In this document: one piece after another, positions 46,643 through 55,458 of the stretch
How positions within the stretch are numbered: position 1 is the stretch's first letter
Layout of the letters: each line of letters opens with the position of its first letter
Origin: Aliiroseovarius marinus
GTDB taxonomy: Bacteria > Pseudomonadota > Alphaproteobacteria > Rhodobacterales > Rhodobacteraceae
DNA: 64,000 bases
Assembly: GCF_004360145.1 (NCBI RefSeq)
Contig: NZ_SAIT01000003.1
Span: 372,001-436,000 of the forward strand
Reading direction: 5' to 3'
The notes under the pieces: generated by a model
What the model saw: only the letters and a program-made list of their open reading frames with translations
The model's database searches: none
Told to the model about the DNA's origin: nothing
Position numbers and translations under genes: made by a program

Positions 46643-47551
46643 TCAGAATTCTAAGAACGTGATGCCTGCGTGATTGCGCAGTGTAGCAAGATCAGCCTGA
46701 TACCGATCCTTCAACATGGCGGCCTGCTTTGGCGCGAACTTGGCAAAAGGCTGTTCTGCCTGACCCTCTGCAAACGCGTCTCGGATCGCCCAGGACGCCT
46801 CTTGCGTCAGCTCTTCGCCCGCATGTATCTGCCGTTGGCATTCAAATAACGCATTGTCGGTAAAGCTGCTGTTTACCCAAGTTTCAGGGCGCTTCATGCC
46901 CGTGACGTCCAGCGTCGGACACAGCTGCTTTAACAACGCCAGATCATCACGATCGCGACCGTAGGTGACAACGAACAAGCGTTTCGGCTTCAAAGTGTTC
47001 AGGATCTGATCAACAACCTTTGGCCAGCCCCCTTCAAATCTGGTTTGCACCGGCGCGACCTCTGGAAACGCTGGCAGCGCAAATCTTTCGGCCCGTTTTC
47101 GAAAAGCGGATTCAAATAGAGTGTCATAAGGTCGGACCATCAGAAGCAAATTTCCAATTGCATTTGGAAACAAGGCCTTACGTATAATCTCCATCCGCAA
47201 AGGCACATCTGGATAAAACGCGCCCAGCTCAAACGGCGCCATCCCCCCCAGCATGTTCTCATCAGAAATGATGGCGTGCTTGCTGCCCTCTGCTTTCACA
47301 AATGGGGCGAGCTCTGACCGGATCTCTGCGATGTGCTGCTTGACCCTTGCTTTGCCTTTCGCAAAGGCTTGATGGCGCACGCGCAAGTCGAGGTTTCCGT
47401 TTGGAATGTCGCCCCGCCCGGCAAAACCGACGCGGACACCCTGCGCCAGAATCGCGGCACTATTCTCACCCAGCATCATCTGGAATGTGGTCGACCCAGT
47501 CCGGTGCGCACCTAGGTGCAGGTGGACCTCTCCAAACAGCTTTGCCCGCAA
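46643..47551 (-). CDS. Sulfotransferase-family protein (putative)
   Basis: A 302-aa protein starting with a probable PAPS-binding P-loop, VHLHLGAHRTGSTTFQMMLG (residues about 9-28), which matches the 5'-phosphosulfate loop (HxGxxRTGST) of sulfotransferases. No other domain is evident; the middle has helices and basic clusters, and the 3'-phosphate site would be near LLLMVRPYDTLFES with the conserved Arg. The substrate may be a glycan or a small metabolite. It is downstream of uvrA, but no glycosyltransferase neighbours are present. Slightly lower GC than uvrA is possible but not measured. Confidence 0.7.
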   Translation of the reverse strand: MRAKLFGEVHLHLGAHRTGSTTFQMMLGENSAAILAQGVRVGFAGRGDIPNGNLDLRVRHQAFAKGKARVKQHIAEIRSELAPFVKAEGSKHAIISDENMLGGMAPFELGAFYPDVPLRMEIIRKALFPNAIGNLLLMVRPYDTLFESAFRKRAERFALPAFPEVAPVQTRFEGGWPKVVDQILNTLKPKRLFVVTYGRDRDDLALLKQLCPTLDVTGMKRPETWVNSSFTDNALFECQRQIHAGEELTQEASWAIRDAFAEGQAEQPFAKFAPKQAAMLKDRYQADLATLRNHAGITFLEF

Positions 47552-47593
47552 GACTTCACCTCCGACACGGATTTCGCAGAAACCCTCAGCCCC

Positions 47594-50440
47594 TTACAGC
47601 ATATCCTTCAGATAGTGCCCGGTGTGACTTTCGGCGACCTTCGCCACTTGCTCGGGCGTGCCTTTGGCCACCACCGTACCCCCGCCATCACCGCCTTCTG
47701 GACCGATATCGATGATGTGGTCCGCTGTTTTCACGACGTCCAGATTGTGTTCGATCACCACGACCGTGTTGCCCTGATCCACCAGCTCATGCAGCACCTC
47801 AAGCAGTTTGCGCACGTCCTCGAAATGCAGGCCGGTGGTGGGCTCGTCGAGGATATAGAGCGTCCGTCCGGTCGAGCGTTTCGACAGCTCTTTGGACAGC
47901 TTCACGCGCTGCGCTTCGCCCCCTGACAAGGTCGTCGCCTGCTGGCCCACCTTGATATAGCCCAACCCCACACGCATCAGCGCATCCATCTTGTCTCGGA
48001 TCGAGGGCACCGCCTGGAAGAACTCCTGCGCGTCCTCGACAGTCATATCCAGAACATCGGCGATGGACTTGCCCTTGAAGGTAACTTCAAGCGTTTCGCG
48101 GTTATAGCGTTTGCCCTGACAGGTCTCGCAGGTGACATAGACGTCGGGCAGGAAGTGCATTTCGATCTTGATGACACCGTCGCCCTGACAGGCCTCGCAC
48201 CGCCCACCCTTCACGTTGAAGCTGAACCGGCCCGGCTTGTAGCCGCGGGTCTTGGCCTCGGGCAGCCCGGCGAACCACTCACGAATAGGCGTGAAGGCAC
48301 CGGTATAGGTCGCGGGGTTCGAGCGCGGCGTACGCCCAATGGGGCGCTGGTCGATGTCGATCACCTTGTCCAGATGCTCCAGCCCCTTGATGGTCTCACA
48401 GGGCGCGGGCGTCTGGCGCGCCCCGTTCAAGCGCATCGAGGCGGTTTTGAACAGCGTCTCGATGGTTAGCGTGGATTTGCCGCCGCCTGACACGCCGGTC
48501 ACGCAGACAAATTTGCCCAGCGGGAAGTCGGCGGTCACGTTCTTCAGGTTGTTCCCCGTGGCCTTCTTCACGGTGATCTTCTTGCCATTCCCCTTTCGCC
48601 GCGTCTTCGGCACGGCAATCTCGCGTACGCCCGTAAGATACTGACCCGTAATCGAATTCTCATTCTCGGCAATATCCGCGGGCGTGCCTTGGGCAATGAT
48701 TTCGCCCCCATGCACCCCGGCGCCAGGACCGATATCCAAAACAAAATCTGCCTCGCGGATCGCTTCCTCGTCATGCTCCACCACGATCACCGTATTGCCC
48801 TGATCGCGCAGGTTTTTCAGCGTAGTCAGCAGTCGGTCATTGTCGCGTTGGTGCAATCCAATGGACGGCTCGTCCAACACATAAAGCACGCCCGTCAGGC
48901 CCGAGCCGATCTGGCTGGCCAAGCGGATCCGTTGGCTTTCGCCGCCCGACAGCGTGCCCGAATTGCGGCTGAGCGTCAGATACTCCAGACCCACATTGTT
49001 CAGGAACCCCAGACGTTCGCGGATTTCCTTCAGGATCGCACGTGCGATCTCGTTCTTCTGGGCGCTTAGATGGTTCGGGGCGTCTTCGACCCAGGCCAAG
49101 GCCTCGCGGATCGACATCTCGACCACCTGCCCCACATGGAGCAGCTTGTCACCCGAGCCGATTTTCACCGCCAATGCCTCGTCCCGCAGGCGATAGCCAC
49201 CACAGGCGCCACATGGGCGGTTGTTCTGATAGCGTTCGAACTCCTCGCGGATCCAGTTCGAATCTGTCTCGCGATAGCGGCGCTCCATATTGGGGATAAC
49301 GCCTTCGAAACTGCGCGTGACCTCGTAAACGCGACCACCCTCGTCGAACCGGAACTTGATCTCTTCTTCACCCGAGCCATAGAGGAACACCTGCTGCACA
49401 TGGGCAGGCAGGTCTTTCCACGGCGTGTTCTTGTCGAACTCGTAATGTTTCGCAATCGATTCAATCGTTTGCAGGAAATAGGGCGACTTGCCTTTGCGCC
49501 ACGGGGCAAGCGCCCCGTCATAGACTTTCAGTGTCGCGTCCGGCACCACGAGCCGTTCATCAAAGAACAACTCTTTGCCCAGCCCGTCGCACTCCGGACA
49601 GGCCCCGAAGGGGGCGTTGAAGGAAAACAGGCGTGGCTCGATCTCGGGAATGGTGAAACCGCTTTCCGGGCAGGCGAAGTTTTCCGAGAAGGTGATGACC
49701 TCAGGGTCGCCTTCACGCGGAGCGGTCTCGAAATGGGCAATCCCATCCGCCAGATCCAGCGCGGTGCGGAAACTATCGGCCAGACGTTGCTCCATCCCTT
49801 CGCGCACCACCACACGGTCTACGACGACGTCGATATTGTGGCGGTATTTTTTATCGAGCGTCGGCGGCTGGTCCAGCTCATACATCTCGCCATTCACTTT
49901 GACGCGCTGGAAGCCCTTCTTCTGAAGCTCTTGAAATTCCTTGCGATATTCGCCCTTCCGGTCGCGCACGATAGGGGCGAGCAGATAGGCGCGTGTGCCC
50001 TCTTCCATCTGCATCACGCGGTCCACCATATCCTGCACCTGCTGCGCTTCAATGGGCAGACCAGTAGCCGGCGAATACGGCGTCCCTGCGCGCGCAAACA
50101 GCAAGCGCAAATAGTCGTAGATCTCAGTCACCGTACCAACGGTCGAACGCGGGTTTTTGGACGTGGTTTTCTGTTCAATCGAAATGGCCGGAGACAGACC
50201 CGCGATGTGATCCACATCGGGTTTCTCCATCATATCAAGGAACTGGCGCGCATAGGCCGAGAGGCTTTCCACGTAACGCCGCTGCCCTTCCGCATAGATC
50301 GTGTCAAACGCCAAGGACGACTTGCCCGAGCCCGAAAGACCGGTGATCACCACCAGCTTGTCGCGCGGGATATCCACGTCAATCGACTTCAGATTATGCT
50401 CGCGCGCGCCGCGGACCTGGATTTCTTTCAACTCGGCCAT
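47594..50440 (-). CDS. uvrA: Excinuclease ABC subunit A
   Basis: A 948-aa UvrA, the DNA-damage-recognising ATPase of nucleotide excision repair. The first Walker A is [20 protein letters not shown] (about residue 29), the second [19 protein letters not shown] (about residue 641). Signature motifs are [19 protein letters not shown] and [15 protein letters not shown]. Zinc-finger cysteines are in [18 protein letters not shown] and [20 protein letters not shown]. The ATG at 50438-50440 is used. A LexA box lies 68 bp upstream, so it is SOS-induced. Confidence 0.97.
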   Translation of the reverse strand: MAELKEIQVRGAREHNLKSIDVDIPRDKLVVITGLSGSGKSSLAFDTIYAEGQRRYVESLSAYARQFLDMMEKPDVDHIAGLSPAISIEQKTTSKNPRSTVGTVTEIYDYLRLLFARAGTPYSPATGLPIEAQQVQDMVDRVMQMEEGTRAYLLAPIVRDRKGEYRKEFQELQKKGFQRVKVNGEMYELDQPPTLDKKYRHNIDVVVDRVVVREGMEQRLADSFRTALDLADGIAHFETAPREGDPEVITFSENFACPESGFTIPEIEPRLFSFNAPFGACPECDGLGKELFFDERLVVPDATLKVYDGALAPWRKGKSPYFLQTIESIAKHYEFDKNTPWKDLPAHVQQVFLYGSGEEEIKFRFDEGGRVYEVTRSFEGVIPNMERRYRETDSNWIREEFERYQNNRPCGACGGYRLRDEALAVKIGSGDKLLHVGQVVEMSIREALAWVEDAPNHLSAQKNEIARAILKEIRERLGFLNNVGLEYLTLSRNSGTLSGGESQRIRLASQIGSGLTGVLYVLDEPSIGLHQRDNDRLLTTLKNLRDQGNTVIVVEHDEEAIREADFVLDIGPGAGVHGGEIIAQGTPADIAENENSITGQYLTGVREIAVPKTRRKGNGKKITVKKATGNNLKNVTADFPLGKFVCVTGVSGGGKSTLTIETLFKTASMRLNGARQTPAPCETIKGLEHLDKVIDIDQRPIGRTPRSNPATYTGAFTPIREWFAGLPEAKTRGYKPGRFSFNVKGGRCEACQGDGVIKIEMHFLPDVYVTCETCQGKRYNRETLEVTFKGKSIADVLDMTVEDAQEFFQAVPSIRDKMDALMRVGLGYIKVGQQATTLSGGEAQRVKLSKELSKRSTGRTLYILDEPTTGLHFEDVRKLLEVLHELVDQGNTVVVIEHNLDVVKTADHIIDIGPEGGDGGGTVVAKGTPEQVAKVAESHTGHYLKDML

Positions 50441-50507
50441 TCTGACCCCCAATTCACACTTCCCTAACGGTTAGGGCAAAGGCCGCGGCGAGACAATCGA
50501 AAAGTTA

Positions 50508-50522
50508 GAACATTACAGGAAC
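50508..50522. promoter_or_regulatory. LexA (SOS) box upstream of uvrA
   Basis: GAAC, seven bases, GAAC at 50508-50522, which on the uvrA strand reads GTTC-N7-GTTC, the alphaproteobacterial LexA operator. It lies in the uvrA promoter region and is shared with the rhodanese gene on the other side. Confidence 0.88.
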
Positions 50523-50544
50523 AAGCTGACAGCCACTGACGGGA

Positions 50545-50573
50545 TTGACTTAACATTCATATTATTGAATATT
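50545..50573 (+). promoter_or_regulatory. Rhodanese promoter with an ATTC-N8-GAAT operator
   Basis: TTGACT (50545-50550), a 17-base spacer and AATATT (50568-50573). Inside lies ATTC, eight bases, GAAT at 50555-50570, the exact consensus reported for BigR/SqrR repressors that sense sulfide and persulfides. A bound repressor would cover the spacer and -10. Confidence 0.7.
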
Positions 50574-50652
50574 TAATCCGTGAAAGAGTTGATCTGCGCG
50601 CGCTGTCCTCTATATCCCTTCTCAAGACGCGCAAGCGAAATAGGAGCATGAC

Positions 50653-51006
50653 ATGTTTGGTTTCATGATGGGCGGGGCGAAAATGGATCCCCGCGAGGCG
50701 GTCGCGAAAGTCCTTGCAGGCGAGATCAACCTGATCGACGTACGCGACCATGGCGAAGTGCAGATGACCGGCAAAGCCAAGGGCGCCGTGGTGGTGCCCC
50801 TGTCCGTGATGCCGTTTCAGTGCGACCCGAAAGGGCCGGACTTCAACAAAGACATCGACACCTCGAAACCCGTGGCGCTGTACTGCGCATCCGGAGCACG
50901 TTCAGCGCAAGGCGCGCAGGTGTTGAAACGTCTGGGCTTTGACGAGGTATATAACATCGGGGGCTTGGGTCACTGGCATCAAGCCGGTGGAGAAATCACC
51001 CGCTAA
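50653..51006 (+). CDS. Rhodanese-domain protein
   Basis: A 117-aa single rhodanese domain that moves sulfane sulfur. The active-site loop is CASGARS (Cys78), preceded by VALY as usual, and the CH2A-like motif is INLIDVRDHGEV. The N-terminus is MFGFMMGGAKMDPREAVAKV, without a signal peptide. The ATG at 50653 has AGGAG upstream. The promoter holds a persulfide-repressor-type operator, so sulfide-responsive expression is expected; a terminator follows. Confidence 0.92.
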   Translation: MFGFMMGGAKMDPREAVAKVLAGEINLIDVRDHGEVQMTGKAKGAVVVPLSVMPFQCDPKGPDFNKDIDTSKPVALYCASGARSAQGAQVLKRLGFDEVYNIGGLGHWHQAGGEITR

Positions 51007-51032
51007 GACACCCTTCCCTTTAACGAAATGAG

Positions 51033-51063
51033 AACCGCGCTGGTTTTGCCAAGCGCGGTTTTT
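51033..51063 (+). terminator. Rho-independent terminator after the rhodanese gene
   Basis: A 9-bp stem (51033-51041 with 51052-51060), a 10-base loop and a T-run continuing to 51063. Confidence 0.85.
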
Positions 51064-51126
51064 CTTTGCCCAGCACTCATTCACCCCAATGGTTGACTGA
51101 CCAGTCGCACCATGTTATTCATCCAT

Positions 51127-51468
51127 ATGGTTGAACGAAATGATACGGACCATCTGTCCACGGTTTTGAAGGCGACATCAGACCCTAAACGCCGATCCAT
51201 CCTGACACTGCTCGCACAGGAAGGACCGCTTCGGATTACGGATATCGCCGCGCGTTTTGACATCAGTCTGAACGCGGTCTCGAAGCACATCAAAGTGCTG
51301 GAAGCCGCAGGGCTGGTGACGCGCCGCACCGAATGGCGCGAACATCTGATCGAGGTTCAGATGGGCCCACTTTCACTTGTCGATCAATGGTTTAACGAAC
51401 TCCGGTCGATCTGGGCGCTGCGCCTGGACGCCCTTGAAGCTGCCCTGAAGGAGGACGACAATGACTGA
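51127..51468 (+). CDS. ArsR-family (SdpR-like) winged-helix regulator
   Basis: A 113-aa helix-turn-helix protein of the ArsR fold without any cysteine, so it cannot be a thiol or soft-metal sensor. It has the SDPKRRSILTLLAQEGPLRI start and the recognition segment FDISLNAVSKHIKVLEAAGL, then VTRRTEWREHLIEVQMGPLS. ATG at 51127 is preferred; an ATG 15 bp upstream is possible. The SRPBCC gene overlaps by 8 bp, the standard pairing of an ArsR-type repressor with an AHSA1-like ligand protein. Confidence 0.88.
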   Translation: MVERNDTDHLSTVLKATSDPKRRSILTLLAQEGPLRITDIAARFDISLNAVSKHIKVLEAAGLVTRRTEWREHLIEVQMGPLSLVDQWFNELRSIWALRLDALEAALKEDDND

Positions 51469-51892
51469 GCTTTCCCTTGAAATCACCCGCCACATCCCGC
51501 ACCCACCCGAGCGCGTTTTTGACGCTTGGCTGGACCCGAATATGTTGGCGAAATTCATGGTGCCCGGCCCGGGCGTGACCATTCCCGAAGCCAAGGTCGA
51601 CCCGAAGGTGGGCGGTCAATTCCTGATCATGATGCGTGTGCCCGAGGCAGGCGACCTGCCCCATACGGGCGCGTATCGCGTGATCGACCGCCCCAACCAA
51701 CTGGCTTTCACGTGGGTCTCACAAAACAGCCAAGAGGATTCGGTCGTCACGCTCGACTTCGCGCCGAAAGACGGCGGCACCGACCTGACCCTGCGCCATG
51801 TTCGCTTTCCAACTGAGCAAAGCCGCGACGATCATAACGGAGGCTGGAGTCGCATTCTGGACGCACTTGCCGGGCTTGAAGTCGCGGCGTGA
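51461..51892 (+). CDS. SRPBCC/AHSA1-like START-domain protein
   Basis: A 143-aa helix-grip protein. It begins with the family motif ITRHIPHPPERVFDAWLDPN, continues with the PGPGVTIPEAKVDPKVGGQF strand region, and ends in a long helix (SRDDHNGGWSRILDALAGLE). AHSA1-like START proteins bind hydrophobic ligands. It overlaps the regulator gene by 8 bp, so both are made together; the ligand is unknown. Confidence 0.88.
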   Translation: MTELSLEITRHIPHPPERVFDAWLDPNMLAKFMVPGPGVTIPEAKVDPKVGGQFLIMMRVPEAGDLPHTGAYRVIDRPNQLAFTWVSQNSQEDSVVTLDFAPKDGGTDLTLRHVRFPTEQSRDDHNGGWSRILDALAGLEVAA

Positions 51893-51910
51893 TCCATCGG
51901 AAAATGCAAA

Positions 51911-51939
51911 AAAAGGCCGGGCGATTGACCCGGCCTTTT
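51911..51939. terminator. Bidirectional terminator between the SRPBCC gene and lpdA
   Basis: An 11-bp perfect stem (51911-51921 with 51929-51939) with a 7-base loop, an A-run before it and T-run after it, so it works for both converging genes. Confidence 0.92.
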
Positions 51940-51958
51940 CTTATTAATTCACAGCAGC

Positions 51959-53353
51959 TTACATGTGGATGACACGGTCGTAAGCGTCCAACACAGCCTC
52001 GTGCATGCTTTCCGAGATTGTCGGGTGCGGGAAGACCGTATGCATCAACTCTTCCTCGGTGGTTTCCAGCGTCTTGCCGACCACGTATCCCTGGATCATC
52101 TCGGTCACTTCCGGGCCAACCATATGGGCGCCCAGCAGCTCGCCGGTTTTCGCGTCGAACACGGTTTTGATCATGCCCTCAGGGTCGCCCATGGCAATGG
52201 CCTTACCGTTGCCGATGAACGGGAAGCGACCGACCTTGATGTCATAACCCTGCTCTTTCGCCTTGGCTTCCGACAGGCCGACCGAGGCGACCTGCGGGTG
52301 ACAATAGGTACAGCCCGGAATGCTTTCCGGTTTCACCGGGTGAGCGTGCAGACCGGCGATCAGCTCGGCCACCATCACGCCTTCATGGCTGGCTTTGTGG
52401 GCAAGCCACGGCGCACCGGCGATGTCACCGATCGCATAAAGACCATCCACGCCAGTCCGGCAATGCGCGTCGGTCACAACGTGGGTGCGGTCGATCTTCA
52501 CGCCGAGCGCTTCCAGACCCAGACCTTCCACATTGCCGACGATGCCAACGGCGGAAATGACGGTGTCGAACTCTTGCTTCTCGACCTTGCCGCCAACTTC
52601 GATATGGGCGGTGACTTTGCCTTTGGCGCGGTCCAGCTGCTTGACCATGGCTTTCTCCATGATCTTCATGCCTTGCTTGACGAAGGACTTCTTGGCGAAG
52701 GCCGAGATCTCGGCGTCTTCCACAGGCAGCACGCGGTCCATCACTTCGACCACGGTGGTGTCTGCGCCCAAGGTGTTGAAGAAGCTTGCAAATTCGATCC
52801 CGATTGCACCGGAACCGATGACCAGAAGCTTCTTCGGCATGCGCGGCGGGTTCAAAGCGTGCTTGTAGGTCCAGACCAGATCGCCGTCAGCTTCCAGCCC
52901 GGGCAGTTCGCGGGCACGGGCGCCGGTAGCCAGAACGATGTTCTTGGCGGTCAGCTCTTCGGTGCCTTTCTCGGTCTTGACCGAGACCTTGCCCTTGGCG
53001 GGGATCGTTGCCTCGCCCATCACCACGGTGACTTTATTCTTCTTCATCAGGTGGCCAATGCCGCCCGACAGCTGCGCCGCCACGCCGCGCGAGCGCTTCA
53101 CGATGGCGGGCAGATCATAATCGATGTTGCCAGCGGACAGGCCAAATTCCTTGGCGCGGTGCATCAGGTGGAAAACTTCGGCCGAGCGCAGAAGCGCTTT
53201 GGTGGGGATACAGCCCCAGTTCAGGCAGATACCGCCCAGATGCTCGCGTTCGATGATGGCCACCTTCTGGCCTAGTTGAGCGGCCCGAATGGCTGCAACA
53301 TAACCGCCCGGCCCTGCGCCGATCACGATCGTATCATAACTCTGTCCTGCCAT
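51959..53353 (-). CDS. lpdA: Dihydrolipoyl dehydrogenase
   Basis: A 464-aa FAD disulfide oxidoreductase, the E3 component of pyruvate or 2-oxoglutarate dehydrogenase. FAD motif TIVIGAGPGGYVAAIRAAQL, redox cysteines in LGGICLNWGCIPTKALLRSA (Cys about residues 41 and 46), NAD motif LLVIGSGAIGIEFASFFNTL, and the C-terminal His-Glu dyad in HTVFPHPTISESMHEAVLDA. No E1 or E2 gene is adjacent. GGAGGA precedes the ATG at 53353. Confidence 0.96.
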   Translation of the reverse strand: MAGQSYDTIVIGAGPGGYVAAIRAAQLGQKVAIIEREHLGGICLNWGCIPTKALLRSAEVFHLMHRAKEFGLSAGNIDYDLPAIVKRSRGVAAQLSGGIGHLMKKNKVTVVMGEATIPAKGKVSVKTEKGTEELTAKNIVLATGARARELPGLEADGDLVWTYKHALNPPRMPKKLLVIGSGAIGIEFASFFNTLGADTTVVEVMDRVLPVEDAEISAFAKKSFVKQGMKIMEKAMVKQLDRAKGKVTAHIEVGGKVEKQEFDTVISAVGIVGNVEGLGLEALGVKIDRTHVVTDAHCRTGVDGLYAIGDIAGAPWLAHKASHEGVMVAELIAGLHAHPVKPESIPGCTYCHPQVASVGLSEAKAKEQGYDIKVGRFPFIGNGKAIAMGDPEGMIKTVFDAKTGELLGAHMVGPEVTEMIQGYVVGKTLETTEEELMHTVFPHPTISESMHEAVLDAYDRVIHM

Positions 53354-53416
53354 CGGTGGCTCCTCCTTTTTCAAGATAGTTTGGCATTAAACTATTTCGT
53401 TCAACGGATCAATTAC

Positions 53417-53451
53417 CTCAGCGAAACCCTGCTATTCGCTCAGCGAAACCC
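53417..53451. repeat. Phased direct repeat upstream of lpdA
   Basis: CTCAGCGAAACCC occurs at 53417-53429 and 53439-53451, 22 bp apart (two helical turns). The second copy is part of the palindrome TTCGC-TCA-GCGAA (53435-53447). Two in-phase sites 64 bp before lpdA suggest a regulator binding site. Confidence 0.45.
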
Positions 53452-53464
53452 GGGAAATGCGCGT

Positions 53465-54049
53465 CTATTCTTGTTCATCTTGTAGCTCGTGCAAGATATG
53501 GCCATAGCCGCCATCGCGGATAAATTCATCCTCCTCGGCGCTACTGACACGCCCAAGCGCCTGATTTCGATAGGGAAAACGGCCAAAACGGTGAATGATC
53601 TCGCGATGCACACGGGCGTGAAGCGTATCCCCCTCGCCGCGCGGATCAGACATGCGGTCTTGCATCAATTCGATGCAACGCTCCTGCATTGCCATCTCTT
53701 CGCTGTGCATGAAGGGCATATAAAAGAATTGTCGGGTCGGCAGATCGATCTGCAAATCAAGCCCATTATCGATTGCGCGCTCGGCGCATGAAAGCGCTAC
53801 TGCGTCCGTCGCAAAGGACCGCGCATCGCCGCGAAACATATTCCGCGGGAACTGGTCGGTCAGGATCAGAAAGCCCAACGCGCCCTCAGCTGTGTCTTGC
53901 CAGTGGTCCAGCGCCCCGGTGCGCGCAGCCTCCCAACTGGGCAGGAATCTGTCGCGGATGGCGTTATCCAGTTCTTCCGTGCCGTTATACCAGCCCTCGG
54001 GCCCGGTATCGTCGACCCAGAAACGAATGATGTTCTGTGCAGTGGCCAT
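53465..54049 (-). CDS. DUF924 protein
   Basis: A 194-aa TPR-like all-helical protein of the DUF924 family, function unknown. It shows IIRFWVDDTGPEGWYNGTEE at the start, then LGFLILTDQFPRNMFRGDAR with FATDAVALSCAERAIDNGLD, and the conserved PFMHSEEMAMQERCIELMQD motif. The ATG at 54047-54049 follows GGGAGG. It sits 111 bp before lpdA and 57 bp after the MFS gene on the same strand. Confidence 0.88.
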   Translation of the reverse strand: MATAQNIIRFWVDDTGPEGWYNGTEELDNAIRDRFLPSWEAARTGALDHWQDTAEGALGFLILTDQFPRNMFRGDARSFATDAVALSCAERAIDNGLDLQIDLPTRQFFYMPFMHSEEMAMQERCIELMQDRMSDPRGEGDTLHARVHREIIHRFGRFPYRNQALGRVSSAEEDEFIRDGGYGHILHELQDEQE

Positions 54050-54106
54050 GCAGTCCTCCCGTACTGTTAACCCTAACGGGCCGGGAGAACTCTGCAAGCC
54101 CTGCGA

Positions 54107-55366
54107 TCAGCTCTCGTCTTCGTCGCTTGCTTCTGCCTCTTCCGCCCAGAATTCCTGCGCCATGTCGACTGCCACGGGGGAGGCAGCAGGCGCCATGGTC
54201 ACGAATGCACCGGTATCTTCCGGCGCAGGTGCCGACCGCTGGGTCGAGCGCCACAGGCCATAAGCCAGAAGCGCCAGAAGCAGGACGGCCATATAAGACC
54301 AGAAGCCGCTGGGCCCCACGACTCCCATCACCCAACCCGAGATGATCGGGCCTGCGATGGCGCCAATCCCGTTGATGAAGATCAGACCGGCCGAGGCGGC
54401 CGGCATATCGTCGGGCTCTAGGAAGTCGTTCACATAAGCCAGAAGCAGCGCGTAAAGCGGGTTGGTCATACCGCCCATCAGGAAAGCCGCAGCCAGAAGT
54501 ACGGTGTAGTTTGACGACAAAAACACCGGTAGGAACCCTGCCCCGGCGGCCACTGCCGTGACGATGAGGATCAGGAAACGGCGATCCATCCGATCCGAGA
54601 TCCAGCCGATTGGATACTGCAGCACCAGCCCGCCTATATAGAAGGTCGACACAAAGCCCGAGATCTGCGCGACGCTCAGCCCAGCTTGCTGCCCAAAGAC
54701 CGAGGCCATGCCGAACTGCGCCGCGAACACGCCGCCAAGAATGAAGAAACCCACACAGCCCAGCGGAGAGATCGTGTAAAGCTCGCGCAGGCTAAGACCT
54801 TTGGTGGTTTCAAAGGCCGGCGTTGGGTTCACGGACAAAAGGATCGGCGCGAAGGCAATCGACACCAGCACCGAGGGAATGATGAACAGGATGAAATCCT
54901 GCGGATCCCCAAGTACCAACAGGCCTTGCGCCGCGATAATCCCGACCATCTGCACAAACATATAAAGCGACAGGGCTTTGCCGCGGTTCGCGTTATCAGC
55001 CGCGTTGTTTAGCCAGCTTTCGGCGGTGACATACACGCCCGAGAAGCAGAACCCGACCACGACGCGTAGAAGCGTCCAGGCAATCGGATCGTTCATTGCC
55101 GGGTACAGGATCAGAACGGCCGAGATGAAGGATCCCAGCGCCGCGAAGACCCGAACATGGCCGACACGGCGGATCATGGTCGGCGCCATGCGCGATCCGA
55201 ACAGGAAGCCAGCAAAATAACCGGACATGACAAGCGACAGCTCGAAGGTTGAAAAGCCCTCAAGCCCACCACGAATACCCAACAGCGTGCCCTGCACACC
55301 GTTGCCAACCATCAAAAGCATGACGCCCAACAACAGCGCCCAAGAGCTTGCCAGAACCTGAAGCAT
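54107..55366 (-). CDS. MFS transporter, YcaD-like
   Basis: A 419-aa MFS protein with about 12 membrane helices. It starts QVLASSWALLLGVMLLMVGN and carries GTLLGIRGGLEGFSTFELSL and the MFS loop motif GSRMAPTMIRRVGHVRVFAA. SAGLIFINGIGAIAGPIISG in helix 11 and an acidic C-terminal tail (AEEAEASDEDES) follow. The YcaD/UMF2-like group has unclear substrates. It is within the lpdA-queA minus run. Confidence 0.85.
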   Translation of the reverse strand: MLQVLASSWALLLGVMLLMVGNGVQGTLLGIRGGLEGFSTFELSLVMSGYFAGFLFGSRMAPTMIRRVGHVRVFAALGSFISAVLILYPAMNDPIAWTLLRVVVGFCFSGVYVTAESWLNNAADNANRGKALSLYMFVQMVGIIAAQGLLVLGDPQDFILFIIPSVLVSIAFAPILLSVNPTPAFETTKGLSLRELYTISPLGCVGFFILGGVFAAQFGMASVFGQQAGLSVAQISGFVSTFYIGGLVLQYPIGWISDRMDRRFLILIVTAVAAGAGFLPVFLSSNYTVLLAAAFLMGGMTNPLYALLLAYVNDFLEPDDMPAASAGLIFINGIGAIAGPIISGWVMGVVGPSGFWSYMAVLLLALLAYGLWRSTQRSAPAPEDTGAFVTMAPAASPVAVDMAQEFWAEEAEASDEDES

Positions 55367-55458
55367 GAAACCCTCCGCCAGTCCGAGAGGTTCAGTGTAG
55401 CCGAAGGCGCTGTCCGGAAAACGCTTTTTCGCGACCTTACGGGGTCGCGTTCCGGCCT

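Noticed and set aside
49070-50467. 465-aa plus-strand frame over uvrA
   Set aside because: Shadow frame; same reasoning as the others.
51965-53275. 436-aa plus-strand frame over lpdA
   Set aside because: Shadow frame with no start context or domain.
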